From: Ralstonia pickettii
GTDB taxonomy: Bacteria > Pseudomonadota > Gammaproteobacteria > Burkholderiales > Burkholderiaceae
Assembly: GCF_016466415.2 (NCBI RefSeq)
Contig: NZ_CP066771.1
Span: forward strand, 248,001 to 312,000
Direction: 5' to 3'
Length of the DNA: 64,000 nucleotides
Positions 47,073 to 58,340 of the stretch are shown here, in pieces. The notes under the pieces are model-generated. The model saw only the letters and a program-made list of their open reading frames with translations. It did no database searches and had not been told where the DNA came from. Every line of letters starts with the position of its first letter. Within the stretch, counting starts at the first letter, position 1. The position numbers and the translations under genes were made by a program.

Positions 47073-48056
47073 TCAGATGACTTTGGCCCGCGTCAGGTCG
47101 TGGATGTGCAGCGCGCCCACCAGCAGGCCGGCGGCATCGACCACCAGCAACTGGTTGATGCGGTGCGTTTCCATGACTTCGACGGCTTCCACGGCGAGTT
47201 GGTCGGGGCCGACCGAGCGGGGGTTGTGGTGCATGACCTCGTGGATGGGCACGGTGCGCCAATCGCGCGGGGTCTCGAGCAGGCGGCGCAAGTCGCCGTC
47301 GGTGAACACGCCCACGGCGCGGCCTTCGGCATCGACCACGGCGGTCATTGCCATACCCTTGCGGGTGATCTCCATCAGCGCCTGCGAGAGCGGCGTGTCC
47401 TCGTTCACCCGGGGGATGGCGTCGCCGGCGCGCATGACGTCACGCACATGCGTCAGCAGCTTGCGTCCGAGCGAGCCGCCCGGATGCGAGCGGGCGAAAT
47501 CTTCTGCACCGAAGCCGCGTGCGTCCAGCACGGCCACGGCGAGCGCATCGCCCAGCGCGATCTGGGCGGTGGTGCTGGCGGTGGGAGCCAGGTTCAGCGG
47601 GCAGGCCTCGACATCGACGTGCGAGTTGAGCACGACGTCGGCATGCTTGCCGAGCGAGGACTCCGGGTTGCCAGTCACGGCGATCAGCTTTGCGCCGAGC
47701 CGTTTGACGAGCGGCAGGATGACGTTCAACTCCGAGACTTCGCCGGAATTGGAAAAGCCGATGAAAACGTCGTCGCGGGTGACCATGCCGAGGTCGCCAT
47801 GGCTGGCTTCGGCGGGGTGGACGAAAAACGCTGGCGTGCCGGTCGAGGCCAGCGTGGCGGCAATCTTGCGCGCCACATGGCCCGATTTGCCCATGCCGGA
47901 CACGACGACGCGGCCGGTGCAGCCGAGCACCATTTCGACCGCACGCGCAAAGTCGGCGGACACCTGGGTTTTGAGGCCGAGTACGGCTTGCGCTTCGATG
48001 TCGAAGGTTTGCTGCGCAAGCGCAAGTGCTCGATCCGGATTGAAATTCGCTATCAT
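47073..48056 (-). CDS. kdsD: Arabinose-5-phosphate isomerase
   Basis: A 327-residue KpsF/GutQ family enzyme. The SIS domain (~40-175) has GRVVVSGMGKSGHVARK and GFSNSGEVSELN, followed by two CBS domains (~205-327). It interconverts ribulose-5-P and arabinose-5-P for KDO synthesis. ATG 48056 (MIANFNPD) is preferred over the in-frame codon at 48074. It is divergent from the Kef-type antiporter. Confidence 0.94.
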   Translation of the reverse strand: MIANFNPDRALALAQQTFDIEAQAVLGLKTQVSADFARAVEMVLGCTGRVVVSGMGKSGHVARKIAATLASTGTPAFFVHPAEASHGDLGMVTRDDVFIGFSNSGEVSELNVILPLVKRLGAKLIAVTGNPESSLGKHADVVLNSHVDVEACPLNLAPTASTTAQIALGDALAVAVLDARGFGAEDFARSHPGGSLGRKLLTHVRDVMRAGDAIPRVNEDTPLSQALMEITRKGMAMTAVVDAEGRAVGVFTDGDLRRLLETPRDWRTVPIHEVMHHNPRSVGPDQLAVEAVEVMETHRINQLLVVDAAGLLVGALHIHDLTRAKVI

Positions 48057-48364
48057 GGCGGCGAAGTATAACAACGATTGACACAGTTCTCGGCCGCGGG
48101 TGGCGCGTCGGGGCTTGGCTTGCGGGGAGTGGCGGAGCGTGCGGGCGCTCCGTTTGCTGCGCCGCGAAAATCGGCTTTCAAATCACTTTTCTGCCCGTCG
48201 CCACGCCGTCATTTTTGCTGTGCGGCGTCTCGCGTATCGCGTTCTTCGTCTATACCCTGGCATCGGTCTTGCAGCGCCTGCGTGCTCGTTTGTGCACGCA
48301 CCGTCCTGATGCGCGGGTGCTGCACCTCCTGTCCAACCCCTTTTCGATCGGTTTTTCGCGTCGC
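48057..48364. other. Divergent intergenic region kdsD / Kef-type antiporter
   Basis: 308 bases assigned as non-coding. The antiporter frame is open back to 48215 with a plausible hydrophobic stretch, so part of this region could encode an N-terminal extension. I see no terminator. Promoters for both genes must lie here. Confidence 0.45.
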
Positions 48365-50344
48365 ATGCATTCGCCGCTGGAACTCACCCTTGTGCTGTTG
48401 GCCGCCGCCGTCATCGGCGTGGTGCTGTTCCGCATGCTGCAATTGCCGCCGATGCTGGCCTACCTCGTGGTGGGCGTGCTGATCGGGCCGAAGGCGACGG
48501 GGCTCGAGTCCGATTCTGCCCAGACGCGCTATCTGGCCGAATTCGGGGTGGTGTTCCTCATGTTTTCGATCGGGCTGGAGTTCAACCTCTCCAAGCTTCG
48601 TTCGATGCGGCGGCTAGTGCTGGGGCTCGGGGCGTCACAGGTGGTGCTGACCATGCTGCTGACGATTCCCGTGTCGCTGCTGCTCTCGCACTGGTATCCG
48701 CTGTCGTGGCAGGCGGGGCTCGCGTTGGGCGGCGCGCTGGCGATGTCGTCCACGGCCATCGTCTCGAAAATGCTGGCCGAGCGCCTGCAGCTGGAGACCG
48801 AGCACGGCCGCAACATCATCAGCGTGCTGTTGTTCCAGGATCTGGCGGTGGTGCTGCTGCTGATCGTGATTCCGTCGCTGGGCAAGAACCCGACGGACCT
48901 GGTGCTGGCGCTCTCCGTTGCCGCCTTGAAGATCACCGTGGCGCTGGTGCTGATCCTGTTCCTCGGGCAGAAGCTGCTGTCGCGCTGGTTCCATCTGGTG
49001 GCCGCACGGCGCTCGCAGGAACTGTTCATGCTGAACCTGCTGCTGGTCACGCTGGGCATGGCCGCGCTGACGGAGCGGCTGGGCCTGTCGATGGCGCTGG
49101 GCGCGTTCCTGGCCGGCATGCTGGTATCGGAAACACCGTACAAGCTGCAGGTGGAAGAAGACATCAAGCCGTTCCGCGACGTGCTGCTGGGCCTCTTCTT
49201 CGTGACGGTGGGCATGCTGCTGGACCCCCGAGTGGTGGTCGATCACTGGGCCCTGGTGCTGGCACTGGTGGCCGGGCCCGTGCTGTTCAAGTTTGTGCTG
49301 ATCGCGCTGCTGGCGCGCGCCTTCGGCTCGGGCGGCGGCGCGGCGATCCGCACGGCGCTGGGGCTGGCCCAAGCCGGTGAATTCGGCTTCGTGCTGCTCA
49401 ACCAGATTGACGGCATGCGGCTGATCGACCCGCTGCTCGGCCAGGCGATCCTGGCGGCGATGCTGCTGTCGATGCTACTGGCGCCGTTCCTGATCCAGTA
49501 CAGCGACGTGATCGCCATGCGGCTGTCGCGCACCGACTGGCTGATGCAATCGCTGGCCATGACCAAAATTGCCGCACAGAGCATCGCCACCGAGCGCCAC
49601 GTCATCATCTGCGGCTACGGGCGCAGCGGCCAGAACTTGGCGCACATGGTGGAGCAGGAGGGCATCGGCTACGTCGCGCTCGATCTGGACCCCGACCGCG
49701 TGCGCGAAGCCGCGGCAGCGGGCGAACATGTGGTCTACGGCGATGCGGCGCGGCGCGAGTCACTCGTGGCCGCCGGCATCCACCGTGCTGCGGCGGTCGC
49801 CATTACGTACGCCGACACGGCGTCCGCCCTGAAGGTGCTGCACCACGTTCAGGCGCTGGAGCCGACCCTCCCCGTGATCGTGCGCACGATCGATGATGCG
49901 GACCTTGACCGCCTGCAGCAGGCCGGCGCCACCGAGGTCGTCCCGGAGATCATCGAAGGCAGCCTGATGCTGGCCTCGCACGCGCTGGTGCTGCTGGGCG
50001 TGCCGCTGCGCCGTGTGGTGCGGCGCGCGCAGCAGATGCGCGATGCGCGTTACAGCCTGCTGCGCGGCTACTTTCACGGTCAGGATGACGAAGAAGACAT
50101 GCTCGAGCGCGACGCCGTGCGTCTGCATTCGGTGCCGCTGGCGAAGGGGTCGCCAGCCATCGGCCGGAAGCTCGGGACGATGGGGCTGGAGACGTTCAAG
50201 ACCTCGGTCACGGCGATCCGGCGCCAGGGCATTCGCGCGCTCGATCCTGATCCGGACACCGTGCTGGAACTGGGCGATATCGTCGTGCTGCGCGGCACGC
50301 CTGAGGGGCTGCAGATGGCAGAGGAGCGGCTCTCGCCGCGTTGA
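48365..50344 (+). CDS. Kef-type cation/proton antiporter with RCK (TrkA) domains
   Basis: A 659-residue CPA2 antiporter. About 12 membrane helices fill residues 1-390 (MLQLPPMLAYLVVGVLIGP, GVVFLMFSIGLEF, SSTAIVSKMLAE). A Rossmann RCK-N domain follows (CGYGRSGQNLAHMVEQ, ~413 on), then a TrkA-C domain near the end (LELGDIVVLRGTPEGL). It probably exchanges K+ for H+ with nucleotide or redox gating, as in KefB/YbaL. ATG 48365 (MHSPLELTL) gives the family N-terminus. Confidence 0.9.
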   Translation: MHSPLELTLVLLAAAVIGVVLFRMLQLPPMLAYLVVGVLIGPKATGLESDSAQTRYLAEFGVVFLMFSIGLEFNLSKLRSMRRLVLGLGASQVVLTMLLTIPVSLLLSHWYPLSWQAGLALGGALAMSSTAIVSKMLAERLQLETEHGRNIISVLLFQDLAVVLLLIVIPSLGKNPTDLVLALSVAALKITVALVLILFLGQKLLSRWFHLVAARRSQELFMLNLLLVTLGMAALTERLGLSMALGAFLAGMLVSETPYKLQVEEDIKPFRDVLLGLFFVTVGMLLDPRVVVDHWALVLALVAGPVLFKFVLIALLARAFGSGGGAAIRTALGLAQAGEFGFVLLNQIDGMRLIDPLLGQAILAAMLLSMLLAPFLIQYSDVIAMRLSRTDWLMQSLAMTKIAAQSIATERHVIICGYGRSGQNLAHMVEQEGIGYVALDLDPDRVREAAAAGEHVVYGDAARRESLVAAGIHRAAAVAITYADTASALKVLHHVQALEPTLPVIVRTIDDADLDRLQQAGATEVVPEIIEGSLMLASHALVLLGVPLRRVVRRAQQMRDARYSLLRGYFHGQDDEEDMLERDAVRLHSVPLAKGSPAIGRKLGTMGLETFKTSVTAIRRQGIRALDPDPDTVLELGDIVVLRGTPEGLQMAEERLSPR

Positions 50345-50353
50345 TGCCGCCGC

Positions 50354-50758
50354 TTACTTCACGAGCGATTCGAGCAGTGGCCCGCGCGAGCGGCGCGGCG
50401 GCGGCGCATCCGCCATGTTGGGCGGCAGGCCATCTAGCACCGTCGCGGCATCGAGCGAACTGATCGACACCCGCGTATCGGCCGGAATGCGCCCGTCCTG
50501 CTGCAGCTTCAGATACCGCAGGCAGCAGACGCGCAGGAACGACGCGAAATTCGCCACCTCGCCGCGTCGCTCCAACAGCTCGTCATAGAGTTTGCTGATG
50601 AGCTGGTTGACCGTCAGACCATCGCGCTGGCCGATCTCTTCCAGCACCTCCCAGAACAGGCATTCCAGCCGCACGCTGGTCGCCACGCCGTGCAGGCGTA
50701 GCGAACGCGCGAGGCTGTCGTACGAATGGGGATTGGCGCGGATGAAGATTTCGCACAT
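50354..50758 (-). CDS. Ribbon-helix-helix domain protein
   Basis: A 134-residue protein from ATG 50758 (MCEIFIRANP). It resembles COG4321-type RHH proteins: RSLRLHGVATSVRLECLFWEVLEEI followed by GLTVNQLISKLYDEL supplies the strand-helix-helix DNA-binding fold. The Pro/Arg-rich tail is unstructured. It is convergent with the antiporter gene, nine bases apart. It is likely a small transcription regulator; its target is unknown. Confidence 0.8.
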   Translation of the reverse strand: MCEIFIRANPHSYDSLARSLRLHGVATSVRLECLFWEVLEEIGQRDGLTVNQLISKLYDELLERRGEVANFASFLRVCCLRYLKLQQDGRIPADTRVSISSLDAATVLDGLPPNMADAPPPRRSRGPLLESLVK

Positions 50759-50798
50759 GGCCGGGGCTCCTGGAGTGCCCGGCGTGCGGGCAGCCGGA

Positions 50799-51377
50799 TC
50801 AGTGTAGAACCCGCGTGCCCAGGACTTCAAGAAACTGCGCCAACCAAGCCGGATGTGCCGGCCAGGCGGGTGCCGTGACGAGCTTGCCATCGGTGTGCGC
50901 CTGGTCGACGGGAATGTCCTTGAAAGTGCCGCCCGCTGCCGTGACTTCGGGGCCACATGCCGGATAGGCGGAACACGTCTTGCCTTCCAGCACGCCCGCC
51001 GCCGACAGCAACTGGGCACCGTGGCAAATCGCTGCGACGGGTTTGTCCGCGTGGAAGAAGTGACGTACGACCTCAAGCACGCGGGCGTTCAGTCGCAAAT
51101 ATTCGGGCGCCCGGCCGCCGGGCACGACCAGCGCGTCGTACGCTGCCGGGTCAACATCGGCAAAGGTGGCGTTGACGGTAAAGCGATGACCGGGTTTTTC
51201 GGAATACGTCTGTGCACCTTCGAAATCGTGAACGGCGGTCGCCACGGAATCGCCGGCGCGCTTGTCCGGGCAGACAGCGTGCACCGTGTGGCCGACCATC
51301 TGCAGCGCCTGGAAGGGAACCATGACCTCGTAGTCCTCTACGTAGTCGCCAACCAGCATCAGAATTTTCTTTGCCAT
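50799..51377 (-). CDS. DJ-1/PfpI family protein
   Basis: A 192-residue class I glutamine-amidotransferase-like protein. ATG 51377 ([15 protein letters not shown]) has the family N-terminus, with the acidic residue in DYVEDYE. The nucleophile elbow AICHGAQLL gives the Cys near residue 107. Members are glyoxalases, chaperones or deglycases; the specific role is not determinable. It is divergent from apt. Confidence 0.88.
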   Translation of the reverse strand: MAKKILMLVGDYVEDYEVMVPFQALQMVGHTVHAVCPDKRAGDSVATAVHDFEGAQTYSEKPGHRFTVNATFADVDPAAYDALVVPGGRAPEYLRLNARVLEVVRHFFHADKPVAAICHGAQLLSAAGVLEGKTCSAYPACGPEVTAAGGTFKDIPVDQAHTDGKLVTAPAWPAHPAWLAQFLEVLGTRVLH

Positions 51378-51485
51378 CGCCGTGTCTCCTGTATGGTTGC
51401 GGTTTCCCCATTGTGGTTCGGCGCCATTCGGCCCGGGTGGTAGCCCATTACCGCAGACCACGTTTCCTGCTTTCCTGTTTTTGCC

Positions 51486-52094
51486 ATGAGCCAAGTCCCT
51501 CATCACCAGGCGGCGCTGCTGACGCCGTCGTCCGTTCCCGCGTCCACCGAACTGGGCGATGTGTCGCGCTACCTGCGTGACCGGATCCGCACGGTGCCGG
51601 ATTGGCCGCAGGCCGGGGTGATGTTTCGCGATATCACGCCGCTGCTGCAGGACCCGAAGAGCCTGCGCGTGCTGGTGGACGTGTTTGTCCATCGCTACAT
51701 GGGGCAGGGGCTGAACCTGGTGGCGGGCATCGACGCGCGCGGATTCATCCTGGGCTCGATCGTGGCGTATGAGTTGAACCTGGGCTTCGTGCCGATCCGC
51801 AAGAAAGGCAAGCTGCCGTTCAACACGGTGGCCGAGGAGTACATGCTCGAATACGGCAGCGCGACAGTGGAAATCCATGCCGATGCCTGCAAGCCCGGCG
51901 ACCGCGTCCTGTTGATCGACGACCTGATCGCCACTGGCGGCACCATGCTGGCCGGCAAGCGCCTGCTCGAACGCTTGGGCGCAACCGTGGTCGAGGGCGC
52001 GGCGATTGTCGACCTGCCTGAACTGGGCGGCTCGCAACTGCTGATCGAGGGCGGTCTGCCGCTCTTCACGGTCTGCCGCTTCGATGGGCACTGA
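51486..52094 (+). CDS. apt: Adenine phosphoribosyltransferase
   Basis: A 202-residue type I PRTase that salvages adenine to AMP. The PRPP-binding motif [17 protein letters not shown] is near residue 140. [13 protein letters not shown] and [11 protein letters not shown] match APT. It has an N-terminal ~25-residue extension relative to E. coli; [13 protein letters not shown] marks the conserved start of the domain. Confidence 0.94.
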   Translation: MSQVPHHQAALLTPSSVPASTELGDVSRYLRDRIRTVPDWPQAGVMFRDITPLLQDPKSLRVLVDVFVHRYMGQGLNLVAGIDARGFILGSIVAYELNLGFVPIRKKGKLPFNTVAEEYMLEYGSATVEIHADACKPGDRVLLIDDLIATGGTMLAGKRLLERLGATVVEGAAIVDLPELGGSQLLIEGGLPLFTVCRFDGH

Positions 52095-52219
52095 GTGGCT
52101 ACCAGCTGCATTCGCGTGATGAGCTGGTCCCATACGCCCATGTGACAAAAATATGACGGCTGACTGCTGCGCGCAGTAGCATGACCCTTTCCATTTCCGC
52201 GGGACCCTGGGAGACGTCG

Positions 52220-52840
52220 ATGCCTCACGTATGGCTGTTCCTGCTGACCTCGATTGCGATCACGGTGATGCCGGGGCCGGACAACCTTCAGGTCATCGCA
52301 CGCGGTGCCAGCCAAGGCCGCAAGGCGGGGCTCTCTGCCGCGGCGGGGTTTGCATCAGGGTGCCTCTTTCATACGACGCTGGCGGCGCTCGGGCTGGCCG
52401 CCGTGCTGCAGTCGTCCCCGGTGGCGTTCCAGGCGATTCGTTGGCTAGGCGCGGCGTACCTGATCTGGCTGGGCATCCAGGCACTGCGCAGCAAGGGCAG
52501 CGTCGGCCTGAATCCTGCTGGACCGCAGGCGGCGCCCGACCTTTGGCGCGTGTATCGCCAGAGCGTCTTCGCCAATCTGCTCAACCCGAAGGTGACGCTG
52601 TTCTTCGTGGTGTTCCTGCCGCAGTTCGTCGATGCGCAGGCGGGTCACGCAGCGCTGCAGATGTTGCTGCTGGGCGGCGTGTTCATGGCACAGACCATCG
52701 TCGTGTTCAGCCTCTACGGCTGGTGCGCGGCTGCGCTGGGCGGTTGGATGCGCCGCACGCCACGCGCGTCGCTGTGGCTCGACCGGGTGAGCGGCTGCAT
52801 TTTCATTGGGCTGGGCCTGCGCGTGGCCCTGACCAAATAA
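52220..52840 (+). CDS. LysE/RhtB family amino-acid exporter
   Basis: A 206-residue inner-membrane exporter with six hydrophobic segments. The family motif [21 protein letters not shown] near residue 15 is diagnostic. ATG 52220 (MPHVWLFL) follows GGGAGA; the earlier in-frame ATG 52181 would add 13 non-membrane residues. The substrate is unknown: RhtB-type members export threonine, homoserine lactone, lysine or similar. Confidence 0.9.
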   Translation: MPHVWLFLLTSIAITVMPGPDNLQVIARGASQGRKAGLSAAAGFASGCLFHTTLAALGLAAVLQSSPVAFQAIRWLGAAYLIWLGIQALRSKGSVGLNPAGPQAAPDLWRVYRQSVFANLLNPKVTLFFVVFLPQFVDAQAGHAALQMLLLGGVFMAQTIVVFSLYGWCAAALGGWMRRTPRASLWLDRVSGCIFIGLGLRVALTK

Positions 52841-52841
52841 G

Positions 52842-52868
52842 CAAACGCCCGGATTCCCCGGGCGTTTG
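52842..52868. terminator. Bidirectional terminator LysE exporter / adenosine-kinase-like gene
   Basis: CAAACGCCCGG / CCGGGCGTTTG, a perfect 11-bp stem between convergent genes. There is no long T-run beyond the TTT in the stem. Confidence 0.75.
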
Positions 52869-52870
52869 AC

Positions 52871-53356
52871 TTAGAGCTTGTAGCCGATCTGCCGCAGCAG
52901 GTCCTTGCGCCACGCGATGTCGGCATCGGTTTCGACACCCAGCGGCGAGGCGCCGTCCACCACGCCGAGCACGCCGCGCCCCAACTCCGTCTGCGCGACG
53001 ATCACCTGCGTCGGATTGGCTGTGGCGCAGTAGATGCGGCACACCTCCGGTACCGCGCGTACGGCAGCCAGCACATTGACGGGAAAGAACCCGTCACCCA
53101 GGAAGATCAAAAAGGTATGGCCCGCGCCAATGGCGAGCGCGTTGTCACGCGCGAGCTGAAGAGCGGTTTCGTCATTGCCTGACCAGCGTACGAGCCGCTT
53201 GCCCGATGCCTCGCAGAACGCAATGCCGAAGCGGATACCCGGCACCGCGCCCACGAGCGCCTCGTGGAGGTCTTCCACGGTCTTGATGAAATGCGACTGG
53301 CCGAAGATGAAGTTGGTCGCCTCCGGCTTGACGATGGGCACCACGGTGAGGTCCAT
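52871..53356 (-). CDS. Adenosine-specific kinase-like protein (COG1839)
   Basis: A 161-residue compact protein matching the PAE2307/COG1839 'adenosine-specific kinase' family. VVPIVKPEATNFIFGQSHFIKTVEDL is split across the start (VPIVKPEATNFIFGQ). IRFGIAFCEASGKRLVRWSG and CRIYCATANPTQVIVAQTE follow. The family is better known from archaea and thermophiles; its kinase activity is based on limited work. The start MDLTVVPI has AGGAG upstream. It lies between the LysE exporter and uvrA. Confidence 0.82.
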   Translation of the reverse strand: MDLTVVPIVKPEATNFIFGQSHFIKTVEDLHEALVGAVPGIRFGIAFCEASGKRLVRWSGNDETALQLARDNALAIGAGHTFLIFLGDGFFPVNVLAAVRAVPEVCRIYCATANPTQVIVAQTELGRGVLGVVDGASPLGVETDADIAWRKDLLRQIGYKL

Positions 53357-53436
53357 GGCGACGCTCCTGTGCGATGGGAACGCTCTTCATCGTAGGGCGC
53401 AGCGGCTTGATTGCAAGCGGCTGCGCCGGTGCCGCC

Positions 53437-56301
53437 TTATTTGCGCTTGAGCAGCGGTGCGAGGTACTTCCCGGTAAAACTCGCCTTGTTCTTCGCCACA
53501 TCCTCCGGCGTGCCCTTGGCGATGATCTGCCCGCCGCCCGCACCGCCTTCGGGGCCCAGGTCGAGCAGCCAGTCCGCCGTTTTGATCACGTCGAGGTTGT
53601 GCTCGATGATCACGATCGTATTGCCGTGATCGCGCAGCTTGTAGATGACCTTCAGCAGCAGTTCGATGTCGTGGAAGTGCAGGCCGGTCGTCGGTTCGTC
53701 CAGGATGTACAGCGTGCGGCCTGTGTCGCGCTTCGATAGCTCCAGCGACAGCTTCACGCGCTGCGCTTCACCGCCCGACAGCGTCGTCGCCGATTGCCCC
53801 AGGCGGATGTAGCCCAGGCCCACATCCAGCAGCGTCTGCAGCTTGCGGCGCACCACCGGCACCGGCGCGAAGAACTCGTGCGCCTGCTCCACCGTCATCT
53901 CCAGCACTTCGGTGATGTTCTTGCCCTTGTAAAGCACTTCGAGCGTTTCGCGGTTGTAGCGCTTACCGTGGCACACGTCGCAGGGCACGTATACGTCGGG
54001 CAGGAAGTGCATCTCGACTTTCAGCACGCCGTCGCCCTGGCACGCTTCGCAGCGGCCGCCCTTGACGTTGAACGAGAAGCGGCCCGGGTCATACCCGCGC
54101 TCCTTGGCGGACGGCACGCCGGCAAACAACTCGCGAATCGGCGTGAACAAGCCCGTGTAGGTTGCCGGGTTCGAGCGCGGCGTGCGGCCAATCGGCGATT
54201 GGTCGACGTTGATGACCTTGTCGAAATGCTCCAGGCCGTCGATGCGATCGTGCGCTGCCGGCTCCGGCGTCGAGCCATACAGATGGCGCGCCACTGCGTG
54301 GTACAGCGTGTCGTTGATCAGCGTCGACTTGCCCGAACCCGACACGCCCGTGATGCACGTCAGCAACCCGATCGGAATATCGGCCGACACGTTCTTCAGG
54401 TTGTTGCCGCTGGCGTTGATGATGCGCAGCCAGCGCTCTTCATCGGGGGCCGTGCGCTGCTTGGGCACTTCGATCCGGCGCTTGCCCGACAGGTAATCGC
54501 CCGTCAGCGACGCCGGCGATTGCTCGACCTGCTGGGGCGTGCCCTCGGCGATGATCTGACCACCGTGCACGCCGGCACCGGGGCCGATGTCGACCACGTA
54601 GTCCGACGCGCGAATCATGTCTTCATCGTGCTCCACCACCAGCACGGAGTTGCCGAGATCGCGCAGGTGCTTGAGTGTGCCGATCAGCCGATCGTTGTCG
54701 CGCTGGTGCAGGCCGATGGACGGCTCGTCCAGCACGTACATCACGCCGGTCAGCCCCGAGCCGATCTGCGACGCCAGGCGGATGCGCTGCGCCTCCCCGC
54801 CCGACAGCGTATCGGCGCTGCGCTCCAGCGAGAGGTAATCGAGCCCGACGTTGTTCAGGAAGTTCAGCCGCGCGGTGATTTCCTTGACGATCTTGTCGGC
54901 AATCTCGCGCTTGGCGCCGTGCATGTTCAGCGTCAGGAAATACGTGAGCGCATCGCGCAGCGGCCAGCCGTTGATCTCGTAGATGCCGCGTGCCTGGTCG
55001 GCTTCGCCGATCTTAACGAAGCGGGCCTCGCGGCGCAGGCGGGTGCCGTGGCACTCGGGGCAGGGCTGGTTGTTCTGGTACTTGGCCAGCTCCTCACGCA
55101 CGGCGATGGAGTCGGTCTCTTTGTAGCGCCGCTCCAGGTTGGGGATGATCCCCTCGAACGCGTGCTCGCGCACGGTGGTTTTGCCGCGCTCGTTGATGTA
55201 CGTAAACGGTATCTGCTGCTTGCCCGAGCCGTGCAGCACGATCTCTTGGATTTCAGCCGGCAGGTCTTCAAACGCGACATCGATGTCGACGTCGTAGAAC
55301 GCCGCCAGGCTTTGCAGCATCTGGAAATAGAACTGGTTGCGGCGGTCCCACCCCTTGATCGCGCCAGACGCCAGCGACAGATTCGGAAAAGCCACCACGC
55401 GCTTCGGATCGAAGAACGTGATCTGGCCCAGGCCGTCGCAGTGCGGGCAGGCGCCCATCGGATTGTTGAACGAGAACAGCCGCGGCTCCAGCTCCTGCAG
55501 TGAATACGAGCAGATCGGACAGGCGAACTTGGAGCTGAAGCCGTGTTCCTTGCCGGTGTCCATTTCCAGCGCGATCGCGCGGCCGTCTGCCAGGCGCAGC
55601 GCGGTTTCGAACGACTCGGCCAGACGCTGCTTGAGTTCCGGGTTCACCTTCACGCGGTCGACCACGACCTCGATCGAATGTTTGTCGTTCTTCTTGAGCT
55701 TGGGCAGGGTGTCGACTTCGTAGACCTTGGCCTCGGCCTCGTGCGCCGTGCCGCCGCCCGAGCGGATGCGAAAACGCACAAAACCCTGGGCCTGCATCGC
55801 TTCGAACAGGTCGACGTGCTCGCCTTTGCGGTTGGCCACCACGGGTGCCAGGATCATCAGCTTGGTATCGGCCGGCAGCGCCAGTACGGCATCGACCATC
55901 TGCGACACGCTTTGCGCTTCCAGTGGCTGGCCGTGATCGGGGCAGTAAGGCGTACCGGCGCGCGCGTACAGCAGACGCAGGTAATCGTGGATCTCGGTCA
56001 CGGTGCCGACCGTGGAACGCGGGTTGTGGCTGGTGGCCTTCTGCTCGATGGAAATGGCCGGCGACAGACCTTCGATCAGGTCAACGTCGGGTTTTTCCAT
56101 CAACTGCAGAAATTGCCGGGCATATGCCGACAGCGATTCCACGTAGCGCCGTTGCCCCTCCGCATACAGCGTGTCGAACGCGAGCGACGACTTGCCCGAC
56201 CCCGAAAGCCCGGTAATCACGATCAGCTGGTTGCGCGGCAGATCGAGGTTGATGTTCTTCAGGTTGTGGGTACGGGCCCCACGAATCTTGATTTCGTCCA
56301 T
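53437..56301 (-). CDS. uvrA: Excinuclease ABC subunit UvrA
   Basis: A 954-residue damage-sensing ATPase of nucleotide excision repair. ATG 56301 ([16 protein letters not shown]) is canonical. There are two ABC modules: [19 protein letters not shown] (~31) and [15 protein letters not shown] (~640), each with LSGGEAQR signatures. Zinc modules [11 protein letters not shown] with CPHC, and CEACQGDGV with CDVC, are intact. It is divergent from an MFS gene, the common uvrA-MFS-ssb arrangement. Confidence 0.97.
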   Translation of the reverse strand: MDEIKIRGARTHNLKNINLDLPRNQLIVITGLSGSGKSSLAFDTLYAEGQRRYVESLSAYARQFLQLMEKPDVDLIEGLSPAISIEQKATSHNPRSTVGTVTEIHDYLRLLYARAGTPYCPDHGQPLEAQSVSQMVDAVLALPADTKLMILAPVVANRKGEHVDLFEAMQAQGFVRFRIRSGGGTAHEAEAKVYEVDTLPKLKKNDKHSIEVVVDRVKVNPELKQRLAESFETALRLADGRAIALEMDTGKEHGFSSKFACPICSYSLQELEPRLFSFNNPMGACPHCDGLGQITFFDPKRVVAFPNLSLASGAIKGWDRRNQFYFQMLQSLAAFYDVDIDVAFEDLPAEIQEIVLHGSGKQQIPFTYINERGKTTVREHAFEGIIPNLERRYKETDSIAVREELAKYQNNQPCPECHGTRLRREARFVKIGEADQARGIYEINGWPLRDALTYFLTLNMHGAKREIADKIVKEITARLNFLNNVGLDYLSLERSADTLSGGEAQRIRLASQIGSGLTGVMYVLDEPSIGLHQRDNDRLIGTLKHLRDLGNSVLVVEHDEDMIRASDYVVDIGPGAGVHGGQIIAEGTPQQVEQSPASLTGDYLSGKRRIEVPKQRTAPDEERWLRIINASGNNLKNVSADIPIGLLTCITGVSGSGKSTLINDTLYHAVARHLYGSTPEPAAHDRIDGLEHFDKVINVDQSPIGRTPRSNPATYTGLFTPIRELFAGVPSAKERGYDPGRFSFNVKGGRCEACQGDGVLKVEMHFLPDVYVPCDVCHGKRYNRETLEVLYKGKNITEVLEMTVEQAHEFFAPVPVVRRKLQTLLDVGLGYIRLGQSATTLSGGEAQRVKLSLELSKRDTGRTLYILDEPTTGLHFHDIELLLKVIYKLRDHGNTIVIIEHNLDVIKTADWLLDLGPEGGAGGGQIIAKGTPEDVAKNKASFTGKYLAPLLKRK

Positions 56302-56501
56302 GTGCGGCTGAGTGCAGCTGAATGCGGCGTCGGAGGGCGGACCGCCTGCGGCAATCGGCGGGAGGGTGGAAAAGGGTAAGCCTGCTAATATACCGAACTT
56401 CGGTTTTGCCGGTATCTGCTGCCAGATGGGGCAATCCGTAAAACCGTTTAAGTGTCTTTGTCGCCGCTTTTTCTCGGTTGTTTTGCGGCGGTTTCCGCAC
56501 C

Positions 56502-57707
56502 ATGTCCTCCGCTTCCGCATCCATGACTTCCGCTTCCGGCCGCATGAACGGCCTTGAGCTGCGCGCGGCCGCCTCGCTGGCCGGCATCTTCGCGCTGCGC
56601 ATGTTGGGTTTGTTCATGATCATGCCGGTCTTCGCGGTGTTCGCGAAAACGCTGCCCGACGGCAACAACACCCAGCTCGTCGCTTTCGCCATCGGCGTGT
56701 ACGGCCTCACGCAGGCGGTGCTCTACATCCCGTACGGCTGGTTGTCGGATCGCTTCGGGCGAAAGCCCGTCATCGTGACGGGGTTGGTCATCTTTGCGGT
56801 GGGCAGCCTGGTGGCGGCGTTTTCGCACAGCGTCGCGGGCATCGCCGTGGGGCGGGCCATCCAGGGCGCGGGGGCGATCTCGTCGGCGGTGATCGCCTTC
56901 GTGGCCGACCTCACGCGCGAGGAGCATCGCACCAAGGCCATGGCCATGATCGGGGGCAGCATCGGCCTGTCGTTTGCCGTGGCCATCGTGAGTGCGCCGG
57001 TCATCTTCCGCTGGGTCGGCATGCCTGGCATGTTCACGGCGATTGGCGTGCTGGCCATCGTCGCCATCGGCGTGGTGCTGTGGGTCGTGCCCAACCCGCC
57101 GCGTCCGCCCGAACATGTGAAAGCACCGTTCCGCGAAGTTCTGCGCCATCCCGAGTTGCTGCGACTGAACTTTGGCGTGTTCGCCTTGCATGCCACGCAG
57201 ACGGCGCTGTTCGTCGTGCTGCCGCACATGCTGGAAGCCGCCGGCCTGCCCGTCGATTCGCACTGGAAAATCTACCTGCCGGTGATGGGCGTGTCGTTCG
57301 TGCTGATGGTGCCGGCCATCATTGCCGCCGAGAAGCGCGGCAAGATGAAGGCCGTGCTGCTGTCTGCCGTGGCGTTGGTGATCGTGGCGCAACTGGCGCT
57401 GGGCGAAGTGAGTCCGACGCTGACCGCGCTGGCGATTGCGCTACTGGTCTACTTCCTCGGTTTCAACGTTCTGGAGGCGTCGCAGCCGTCGCTGGTCTCG
57501 AAGTACGCGCCGGGCGTGCGCAAGGGCGCGGCCATGGGCGTGTACAACACGACGCAGGCGCTGGGTCTGTTTGCGGGCGGCGCAGGCGGCGGCTGGATTC
57601 TGATGCACGCCGGGCAGCACGCGGTATTCCTAACCTGCGCCGCGCTGGCTTTTGCCTGGCTTATAATTGCGAGCCCCATGCAGATGCCGGCTCTGCGCCG
57701 ACACTAA
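56502..57707 (+). CDS. MFS transporter
   Basis: A 401-residue major facilitator with 12 predicted helices. The loop 2-3 motif [14 protein letters not shown] is clear. The start ATG 56502 (MSSASASM) is a best guess; ATG 56523 and 56544 also fit. The family member between uvrA and ssb is conserved across betaproteobacteria but its substrate is unknown; drug/metabolite efflux is a common annotation. Confidence 0.88.
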   Translation: MSSASASMTSASGRMNGLELRAAASLAGIFALRMLGLFMIMPVFAVFAKTLPDGNNTQLVAFAIGVYGLTQAVLYIPYGWLSDRFGRKPVIVTGLVIFAVGSLVAAFSHSVAGIAVGRAIQGAGAISSAVIAFVADLTREEHRTKAMAMIGGSIGLSFAVAIVSAPVIFRWVGMPGMFTAIGVLAIVAIGVVLWVVPNPPRPPEHVKAPFREVLRHPELLRLNFGVFALHATQTALFVVLPHMLEAAGLPVDSHWKIYLPVMGVSFVLMVPAIIAAEKRGKMKAVLLSAVALVIVAQLALGEVSPTLTALAIALLVYFLGFNVLEASQPSLVSKYAPGVRKGAAMGVYNTTQALGLFAGGAGGGWILMHAGQHAVFLTCAALAFAWLIIASPMQMPALRRH

Positions 57708-57754
57708 TCCGGGCAACACGGCGGCATCACTTCAATTACCTTCGGAAACTCATC

Positions 57755-58312
57755 ATGGCGTCCGTCAACAAAGTCATCATCGTCGGCAATCTCGGCGCCG
57801 ATCCTGAAACGCGCTACATGCCCAGCGGCGACGCTGTCACCAACATTCGCGTGGCAACCACCGACCGCTACAAGGACAAGGCCAGCGGCGAAATGAAGGA
57901 AGCCACCGAGTGGCACCGCGTCGCCTTCTTCGGCCGCCTGGCAGAAATTGCGGGCGAATACCTGAAGAAGGGCTCGTCGGTCTACATCGAAGGCCGGCTC
58001 AAGACCCGTCAATGGGAAAAGGACGGCCAGAAGCAATACAGCACCGAGATCGTCGCAGACCAGATGCAGATGCTCGGCGGCCGCGGCGGTGAGGGCGGCG
58101 GCAGCAGCGGTGGCGGTGGTGGTGGCTACTCGCGTGGCGGTGAAGGCGGCGGCGGTGGTTACGGCGGTAGCCGTAGCCAAGGTCAAAGCCAAGGCCAAGG
58201 CGGCGGTTACTCGCGCGGCGGCGAAGGTGGCGGTGGCCAAGGCGGTGGCGCGCGTCGCCAGGCGGCACCGTCGAACGGTTTTGAGGATATGGACGACGAT
58301 ATTCCGTTTTAA
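57755..58312 (+). CDS. ssb: Single-stranded DNA-binding protein
   Basis: A 185-residue SSB. The OB-fold covers ~1-110 ([39 protein letters not shown]). A Gly/Ser/Gln-rich linker follows (~112-170), then the acidic tip MDDDIPF that recruits repair and replication proteins. ATG 57755 gives the canonical MASVNKV. It is followed by a strong terminator and then the accessory block. Confidence 0.97.
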   Translation: MASVNKVIIVGNLGADPETRYMPSGDAVTNIRVATTDRYKDKASGEMKEATEWHRVAFFGRLAEIAGEYLKKGSSVYIEGRLKTRQWEKDGQKQYSTEIVADQMQMLGGRGGEGGGSSGGGGGGYSRGGEGGGGGYGGSRSQGQSQGQGGGYSRGGEGGGGQGGGARRQAAPSNGFEDMDDDIPF

Positions 58313-58340
58313 CCGGAATATTCACTAGAAACGTAAAGTA

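Noticed and set aside
48215-48364. Longer N-terminus of the Kef-type antiporter
   Set aside because: The frame is open, but the family begins at MHSPLELTL and the extra segment has no supporting ribosome site.
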